A stretch of 19,063 nt of DNA from Clostridiales bacterium UBA7103 (lineage in GTDB: Bacteria > Bacillota > Clostridia > Oscillospirales > Oscillospiraceae). The stretch covers positions 1-19,063 of the forward strand of contig DKYJ01000043.1 in assembly GCA_002493305.1 (NCBI GenBank), read 5' to 3'. Position numbers and translations under genes: made by a program. Under the pieces are notes generated by a model. It did not search any database. It was given only the letters and a program-made list of their open reading frames with translations, and was not told the DNA's origin. Every line of letters starts with the position of its first letter. Within the stretch, counting starts at the first letter, position 1. This document shows, one piece after another, positions 15,535-19,063 of the stretch.

Positions 15535-15563
15535 AATATACAACCCTGTGTAATTTATGTCAA
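15535..15563 (-). promoter_or_regulatory. Promoter of the copper-type operon
   Basis: On the minus strand TTGACA (15558-15563) and TATATT (15535-15540) lie 17 bases apart; the -35 box is perfect. It is followed at once by palindrome copy 1. Confidence 0.82.
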
Positions 15564-15570
15564 TATCCAG

Positions 15571-15599
15571 TTGACAATTTTGTGACCAAATGGTAAATT
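15571..15599 (+). promoter_or_regulatory. Promoter of the MBL-fold hydrolase gene
   Basis: A perfect TTGACA (15571-15576) and TAAATT (15594-15599) lie 17 bases apart. The -35 boxes of this and the divergent promoter are only seven bases apart, back to back. Confidence 0.82.
15583..15596. promoter_or_regulatory. Operator palindrome, copy 2 (hydrolase side)
   Basis: TGACCAAATGGTAA matches copy 1 at 12 of 14 positions and keeps the ACCA-nn-TGGT core. It covers the spacer and the first bases of the -10 box of the plus-strand promoter. Confidence 0.75.
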
Positions 15600-15623
15600 A
15601 AACATGGAAAGGACGGGGATACC

Positions 15624-16460
15624 GTGAAAATTCATGCTCTCCACTGCGGATATATTCGCGTGTCCGAGGCCATGCTCTACGGCAACGCGCTGGGAGCTAA
15701 GATGCTTGCGAGCCTTATTGCCGAGCCTGACAGCAGGCGCGTGACCCTTCCGGTCTGCGCTTATCTGATAGAGCACAGGGGCGGTCTGCTCCTTGTTGAC
15801 ACGGGCTGGACGCGGGAGATAAGCCCCGACGGGGTATATGACCCCAAGGCGGCGTCAAGGCTGCTGCCGGGCTATCTTGCAAAGCTGTACCGGCCATGGG
15901 TGCCGGAGGGAATGGCCGTGCATGAGCAGCTTGCCGCGATGGGCATAAAGCCCGAGGATCTTGACTGTGTGGTCATAACGCACCTTGACCCGGAGCACGT
16001 GTCGGGAGTGCGCCATGTAAACACGGCGAAGAGGATCGTACTGCCAGAGGATGAGTATTTCTGGTCGTGCCGCACGGTGTTCAAGTCCAGACAGGTGTGG
16101 AGCCTGTGGATGGATCAGCCCATAACGCGTGAGTATTACCACGGGTTTGACCTCGGCCCGAACAAATGGGCGATAGACCTCATGGGCGACGAGAGCATTA
16201 TGCTTGTCAATGTCCCGGGATATACAGACGGGCAATGCGCCGTGCTTTTGAGAGAGGGCAAACGCTTTGCCGTCCTGGCGGCGGACGCGGCTTTCTCCCC
16301 GCGAAACTGGCAGGAGATGATAACCCCGGGCTTCGGCTTCGGTAAGGTTTGGCAGCAAAAATCCCTCAAGTGGCTCGCTGATATGGCGAGCGACCCAAAC
16401 TGCGCCGCCGTGCTGTGCAGCCATGACCCCGATGTTAAGCCACAGACGATAGAAATATAA
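15624..16460 (+). CDS. Metallo-beta-lactamase-fold hydrolase, lactonase-like, with altered metal motif
   Basis: The protein has 278 residues from a GTG at 15624; an AAAGGA lies about ten bases upstream. The overall plan is that of N-acyl-homoserine-lactonase-like MBL proteins: AYLIEHRGGLLLVDTGW (46-62), CVVITHLDPEHVSG (115-128), a third strand ending VPGYTDG (197-203), AADAAF (219-224), and SHDPD (266-270). The usual HxHxDH motif reads H120-L-D122-P-E124-H125. The usual third-site His (in PGHT) is Y200. Asp221 and His267 remain. A changed metal site or substrate is likely, and the true substrate is unknown. Expression is probably controlled with the divergent copper-type operon through the shared palindromes. 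A terminator follows directly. Confidence 0.88.
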   Translation: MKIHALHCGYIRVSEAMLYGNALGAKMLASLIAEPDSRRVTLPVCAYLIEHRGGLLLVDTGWTREISPDGVYDPKAASRLLPGYLAKLYRPWVPEGMAVHEQLAAMGIKPEDLDCVVITHLDPEHVSGVRHVNTAKRIVLPEDEYFWSCRTVFKSRQVWSLWMDQPITREYYHGFDLGPNKWAIDLMGDESIMLVNVPGYTDGQCAVLLREGKRFAVLAADAAFSPRNWQEMITPGFGFGKVWQQKSLKWLADMASDPNCAAVLCSHDPDVKPQTIEI

Positions 16461-16490
16461 AAAACGCCCCGTCGGCCGACGGGGCGTTTT
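16461..16490. terminator. Bidirectional terminator between hydrolase and GNAT genes
   Basis: The 30-base sequence is a perfect self-complement: AAAACGCCCCGTCGG then its reverse complement. Flanking A and T runs make it work for both convergent genes. Confidence 0.93.
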
Positions 16491-16493
16491 TGC

Positions 16494-16976
16494 TTATAGC
16501 GTAAGCTTCATATATATCGAGGTATCCATGGGGCTGTCGTTATATTTACCGATCAAAACAAAGCCCAGCTTTTCATACAGGTGAATGGCGCTTTCAAGGA
16601 AGGGGAGAGTGTCGAGCAGCAGCTCCTCGTAGCCTATTTCGCGGGCGTCAGCGATTATTTTCTTTGCCAGAAGCTCACCAAGATGTGCCCCGCGAAATTC
16701 CGGGCGGACATAGAGTCGCTTCATCTCGCAGCGCTCATCGTCTATCCGCCTCAGGCCTATGCAGCCCGCTGTGTGCCCGTCTACAAGGGCAAGGTACAGC
16801 CGACCCTCCGGCTCGCCGTATTTTTGCTCAAGGTGAGCCAATTCCTCATCAAAATTCTGTATGCCGAGATAGCCCGCAAAGCTGCTGTCACCAGCGATGA
16901 GCATATCGGTATACTCAGAAAACAGCGTTTTTATATCTTCTTTGCGGTCATATGCGCGGACAAGCTGAATATCCAT
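16494..16976 (-). CDS. GNAT-family N-acetyltransferase
   Basis: The protein has 160 residues from the ATG at 16976, chosen because GGGAGG lies eight bases upstream. Another ATG at 16982 (two residues longer) overlaps the marR stop as ATGA but sits too close to that site. The acetyl-CoA motif is visible: EMKRLYVRPEFRGAHLGELL (84-103), with R-G-x-x-L-G for the pyrophosphate. LYEKLGF (133-139) is the usual C-terminal element. It transfers an acetyl group from acetyl-CoA to an unknown amine. It shares its message with the MarR gene; in many bacteria MarR and GNAT domains of this kind occur fused in one protein. Confidence 0.92.
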   Translation of the reverse strand: MDIQLVRAYDRKEDIKTLFSEYTDMLIAGDSSFAGYLGIQNFDEELAHLEQKYGEPEGRLYLALVDGHTAGCIGLRRIDDERCEMKRLYVRPEFRGAHLGELLAKKIIADAREIGYEELLLDTLPFLESAIHLYEKLGFVLIGKYNDSPMDTSIYMKLTL

Positions 16977-16978
16977 TG

Positions 16979-17428
16979 TCATTCCCTCCCGGTTTTTTCG
17001 ACGTTTTTGTCCAGAGTGCGTAAAATATAGTCCATTGCACGGCACAGGCCCTCAATTTCGGCATCGTCCAGTCCGCTCAGCTTTTCCCGCATCTGTCTGT
17101 CACCCCGCCGGTCAATCAGCTCTGCCTCGGCAATGCCCCGTGCGGTAAGGCAGATGCTTTTTACGCCCCTTGTCCCGGGGATGAGCTGCCGCGTCAGCAT
17201 ACCGTCTTTCTCAAGCTTTGAAATCAGGCGGCTCATATAGCTCTTGTCAAGGCCAAGACCCGCCGAAAGCTCCGCAGCGCTTGTGCCTTCGTGTCGGTAT
17301 ATCTCAAACAACAGCCGAGATTCCTGCCATGTGTATTTTGAACCGAGATACGGCCGATCCATAACATTCAGCCACACCGTGTACCGGCGGTTAAAAGCCC
17401 GAATCGCGGCAATGTTTTTGTCATCCAT
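16979..17428 (-). CDS. MarR-family transcriptional regulator
   Basis: The protein has 149 residues from the ATG at 17428, with GGAGGG six bases upstream; the longer open frame would read through the promoter and operator. The winged helix spans about 34-100: WQESRLLFEIYRHEG, then the helix-turn-helix SAAELSAGLGLDKSYMSRLI (50-69), and a wing with GTRGVKSICLTARG (85-98). The C-terminal helix would form the dimer interface. A perfect 12-bp inverted repeat covers its own promoter, so autorepression is likely. The GNAT gene follows with coupled spacing. The signal sensed is not known. Confidence 0.92.
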   Translation of the reverse strand: MDDKNIAAIRAFNRRYTVWLNVMDRPYLGSKYTWQESRLLFEIYRHEGTSAAELSAGLGLDKSYMSRLISKLEKDGMLTRQLIPGTRGVKSICLTARGIAEAELIDRRGDRQMREKLSGLDDAEIEGLCRAMDYILRTLDKNVEKTGRE

Positions 17429-17452
17429 ATCGTTCCCTCCAGTCACGGTAAC

Positions 17453-17482
17453 AGTATAGCATTTAAGAGTTGATTCTGTCAA
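17453..17482 (-). promoter_or_regulatory. Promoter of marR
   Basis: On the minus strand a perfect TTGACA (17477-17482) and TATACT (17453-17458) lie 18 bases apart. The -35 box is inside the palindrome at 17462-17490. Confidence 0.82.
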
Positions 17483-17490
17483 CTCTTAAA
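17462..17490. promoter_or_regulatory. MarR operator candidate: perfect inverted repeat
   Basis: TTTAAGAGTTGA (17462-17473) and its exact reverse complement TCAACTCTTAAA (17479-17490) are separated by five bases. Arm length and position over the -35 box and spacer fit a dimeric MarR repressor. Confidence 0.85.
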
Positions 17491-17537
17491 CATCCGATTT
17501 GTATCCCCCGCGGGGGCTTATTTTTTGAGCGTATCTA

Positions 17538-17546
17538 TGCTATAAT
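17538..17546 (+). promoter_or_regulatory. Extended -10 promoter of the methyltransferase gene
   Basis: TGCTATAAT contains a perfect TATAAT (17541-17546) with the TGn extension, 31 bases before the start codon. The -35 region (TTATTT) is weak. Confidence 0.7.
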
Positions 17547-17576
17547 AGCCGCCAGTACAACACGGAGGTCGGTTTT

Positions 17577-18353
17577 ATGGCAGAGACAAGGGCGCAATGG
17601 GACACTGTCGCGGTTGATTATCAGCGCGTCGCAAAGCTGGGGCTCAATGAGTATAACAGCCGCCTGCTGCGCTTCTGGAGCGAGAAGGAGATGATCTTCC
17701 CCGGTGCGCGCGTATTGGATATAGGCTGCGGCGTTGGCAAATACGGGGTCTATCTGGCTGAGCTCGGCTGCGATGTGACCCTGACCGATATTTCCGGGGA
17801 AATGCTCCGCCACGCGCGGGAGAATATGAGCCGTTTTTCCACGCCTTGGGCTGTCTATCAGTGCGATTTCGATAGAGTCAGCGGCGAAGAGAGCGTTTTT
17901 GAAAAGGGCTTTGACCTAAGCATTTCAACCATGTCTCCGGCGGTTCATGATACGCCGACGGTACGAAAAATGAGCGCCATGACCCATGGTTGGTGTTTTC
18001 TCGCCAGATTTGCACATTGGCGTCAGCCCATGCGGGACGAGTTTATAAAGCGGCTTGGGCTTCCTGCCCATGCACAGGCGCAGAGCCTTGATAGTGACCC
18101 CGCTGATATGCTAAAAATGATCAGCGAAGCGGGCTATGAGCCGACGATGGAGTATGTTGACTATAACTGGGCCGACACGAGGACGGCGGAGGGTTTCGCG
18201 GAGCATATGCTGCGCCGCACGGACGCCCTCGCGAATGTTTCGCTGCAGCGGGCTATTGAGTGCGCAAAGACACTAAGCAGGGACGGCGTGATAGAGGACG
18301 CGGTCTATACAAAGGTTGCATGGATATACTGGAAATCGGAGGGGAGAACATGA
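17577..18353 (+). CDS. Class I SAM-dependent methyltransferase
   Basis: The protein has 258 residues from the ATG at 17577, with GGAGG eight bases upstream. The SAM-binding motif I is RVLDIGCGVGKYGVYLAELG (45-64), followed by the acidic end of strand two, LTDIS (69-73). Motif IV is replaced by FDLSISTMSPAVHD (about 116-129), the usual place for substrate contacts. There is no signal peptide or membrane segment. The substrate cannot be deduced. Its stop overlaps the start of the FmdE-family gene as ATGA (18350-18353), so the two proteins are probably made together and may act on one molecule, such as a cofactor or metal complex (inference). Confidence 0.92.
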   Translation: MAETRAQWDTVAVDYQRVAKLGLNEYNSRLLRFWSEKEMIFPGARVLDIGCGVGKYGVYLAELGCDVTLTDISGEMLRHARENMSRFSTPWAVYQCDFDRVSGEESVFEKGFDLSISTMSPAVHDTPTVRKMSAMTHGWCFLARFAHWRQPMRDEFIKRLGLPAHAQAQSLDSDPADMLKMISEAGYEPTMEYVDYNWADTRTAEGFAEHMLRRTDALANVSLQRAIECAKTLSRDGVIEDAVYTKVAWIYWKSEGRT

Positions 18354-18871
18354 TACACGAGCTTTACAGAAAGGCTGGCGAGCTGCACGGACATTACTGC
18401 CCGGGGCTTGCCATCGGCGTGCGCGCCGCCGCCATAGCTAATGAGCGGCTGGGCATAAAAGAGAAAAATAAGGGGCTTTACTGCATCGCCGAGTCCGGCG
18501 CCTGCTATCTTGACGGAATACAGCATGTTTTCGGCACGACTATCGGCAATGGCGGCCTGAAGGTTATGGAAAGAGGCAAGAGCGCCTTTAACTTCTTTGA
18601 CAGAGATAATGGCAGAGCAATCCGGCTGCTGTTTCTCGGTACACCAGATGGCCTGAGCCGGGAGGAGAGCATTGAATATATTCTCACGGCACCGGAGGAA
18701 AAGGTCTTTTCCGCGACAAAGCCTCACATTGAAGCGCCCGAGTATGTTTTCCAGAGACAGAATAGTGCCATTTGCGCTCTCTGCGGTGAAGAATGCCGCG
18801 AGGGGTACATGGTTCAGAGCGAAGAGGGTCTTATCTGCCCGGATTGCGCCGAGAGCAGAAGCGGAACCTGA
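18350..18871 (+). CDS. FmdE-family protein with C-terminal zinc finger
   Basis: The protein has 173 residues from the ATG at 18350, with GGAGGGG just upstream. The FmdE core is clear: HGHYCPGLAIGVRAA (13-27) with H13, H15 and C17, then ESGACYLDGIQHVFGTTIGNGG (48-69) with C52 and D55. The end is a four-cysteine finger, C142-x2-C145 and C163-x2-C166, matching the treble-clef finger known from structures of this family. The name comes from formylmethanofuran dehydrogenase operons, but bacterial members are not methanogenic and their function is open, with links to molybdenum or other metal cofactors. It is translationally coupled to the methyltransferase. Confidence 0.92.
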   Translation: MIHELYRKAGELHGHYCPGLAIGVRAAAIANERLGIKEKNKGLYCIAESGACYLDGIQHVFGTTIGNGGLKVMERGKSAFNFFDRDNGRAIRLLFLGTPDGLSREESIEYILTAPEEKVFSATKPHIEAPEYVFQRQNSAICALCGEECREGYMVQSEEGLICPDCAESRSGT

Positions 18872-18931
18872 CCCAATCGCCATTTTTTGGAAATATCTTA
18901 AAAAATCTGGATAAAAATTGATATATTTTTC

Positions 18932-18975
18932 TTCAAGAGCATCAAATTCCCTTTTGATGCTCTTGAATTTGTTTT
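18932..18975. terminator. Intrinsic terminator after the FmdE-family gene
   Basis: A perfect 15-bp stem (18932-18946 with 18953-18967) has a six-base loop and is followed by TTTGTTTTTT. A/T runs on the other side may let it also serve a minus-strand gene from the right. Confidence 0.9.
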
Positions 18976-19000
18976 TTGTTCATTATATATTATTGGTGTG

Positions 19001-19063
19001 TCAGATATAGACCGCTTGTGTCAGGCGGTCGCCATCCCTTGTCCGGCGCTCCATCTCACCGTG
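19001..19063 (-). CDS. Possible C-terminal tail of a minus-strand gene (partial)
   Basis: A minus-strand frame is open from the right edge to a TGA at 19001-19003. It gives 20 residues, ending GDRLTQAVYI. The composition is protein-like and the neighbouring terminator would fit a convergent gene, but so short a frame can occur by chance. No family can be assigned. A GACCGC/GCGGTC inverted repeat (19010-19015/19025-19030) lies inside it. Confidence 0.35.
   Translation of the reverse strand, partial: HGEMERRTRDGDRLTQAVYI

Noticed and set aside
15604..15627. Seven-codon reading frame (ATG to TGA) overlapping the GTG start of the MBL gene, as a leader peptide
   Set aside because: The predicted transcription start is at about 15606, after this ATG, so it is probably not in the message.
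19010..19030. GACCGC/GCGGTC hairpin near the right edge as a terminator
   Set aside because: The stem is only six pairs with no T-run, and it lies inside the possible coding tail.
1..19063. CRISPR arrays, insertion sequences, tRNA or rRNA genes
   Set aside because: No regularly spaced repeats, transposase-like frames or terminal repeats, and no tRNA or rRNA core sequences were seen on either strand.

Overview
The window looks like chromosome of an anaerobic, fairly GC-rich member of the Firmicutes, probably Clostridia and perhaps Oscillospirales. This rests on strong GGAGG-type ribosome sites, well-supported TTG/GTG starts, sigma-A-like promoters, a ferredoxin-like protein, amino-acid symporters, a glycine riboswitch and an FmdE-family protein. 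No organism name can be read directly. There are no rRNAs, tRNAs, insertion sequences, phage genes or CRISPR arrays. Genes are tightly packed, and several neighbours overlap by ATGA.

Layout. (1) 1-70: tail of a plus-strand gene, ending at a shared terminator. (2) 5452 to 126, minus strand: a five-gene operon starting with a duplicated DUF1538 (UmpA/UmpB-like) cation/H+ antiporter. It continues with a tandem PII-like protein, a membrane-anchored TPR protein with a DUF1963/YwqG-like C-terminus, an unknown soluble protein and a small two-TM protein. (3) 5600-9534, plus strand: promoter, single glycine riboswitch aptamer, terminator and an AGCS sodium:alanine/glycine symporter; then a ferredoxin-like protein with its own promoter; then an NSS-family transporter. 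(4) 10951-9599, minus strand: a second NSS transporter, convergent with the first across a perfect bidirectional terminator. (5) 15493 to 11112, minus strand: a copper-type module made of a small His/Cys-rich membrane protein, a CPC-type P1B ATPase, an HMA domain fused to a TauE/SafE(UreH-like) membrane protein, and a TetR regulator. (6) 15624-16460, plus strand: a divergent metallo-beta-lactamase-fold hydrolase. The 130-bp divergent intergenic region carries two copies of a 14-bp palindrome placed on the two promoters. (7) 17428 to 16494, minus strand: a MarR regulator overlapping a GNAT acetyltransferase, with a perfect 12-bp inverted repeat over the marR promoter. (8) 17577-18871, plus strand: a SAM methyltransferase overlapping an FmdE-family protein with a C-terminal zinc finger. 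(9) A terminator, then possibly the tail of a minus-strand gene at the right edge.

How the parts may work together. The middle of the window is an amino-acid uptake block (AGCS plus two NSS carriers), with glycine sensing in front of the first. The left operon appears to pair an ion antiporter with a nucleotide-sensor-like PII protein; both look like internal duplications, which makes this the most system-like novelty here. The copper-type block and the hydrolase appear to share one repressor site, and the TetR protein encoded at the end of the copper-type operon is a candidate to bind it.
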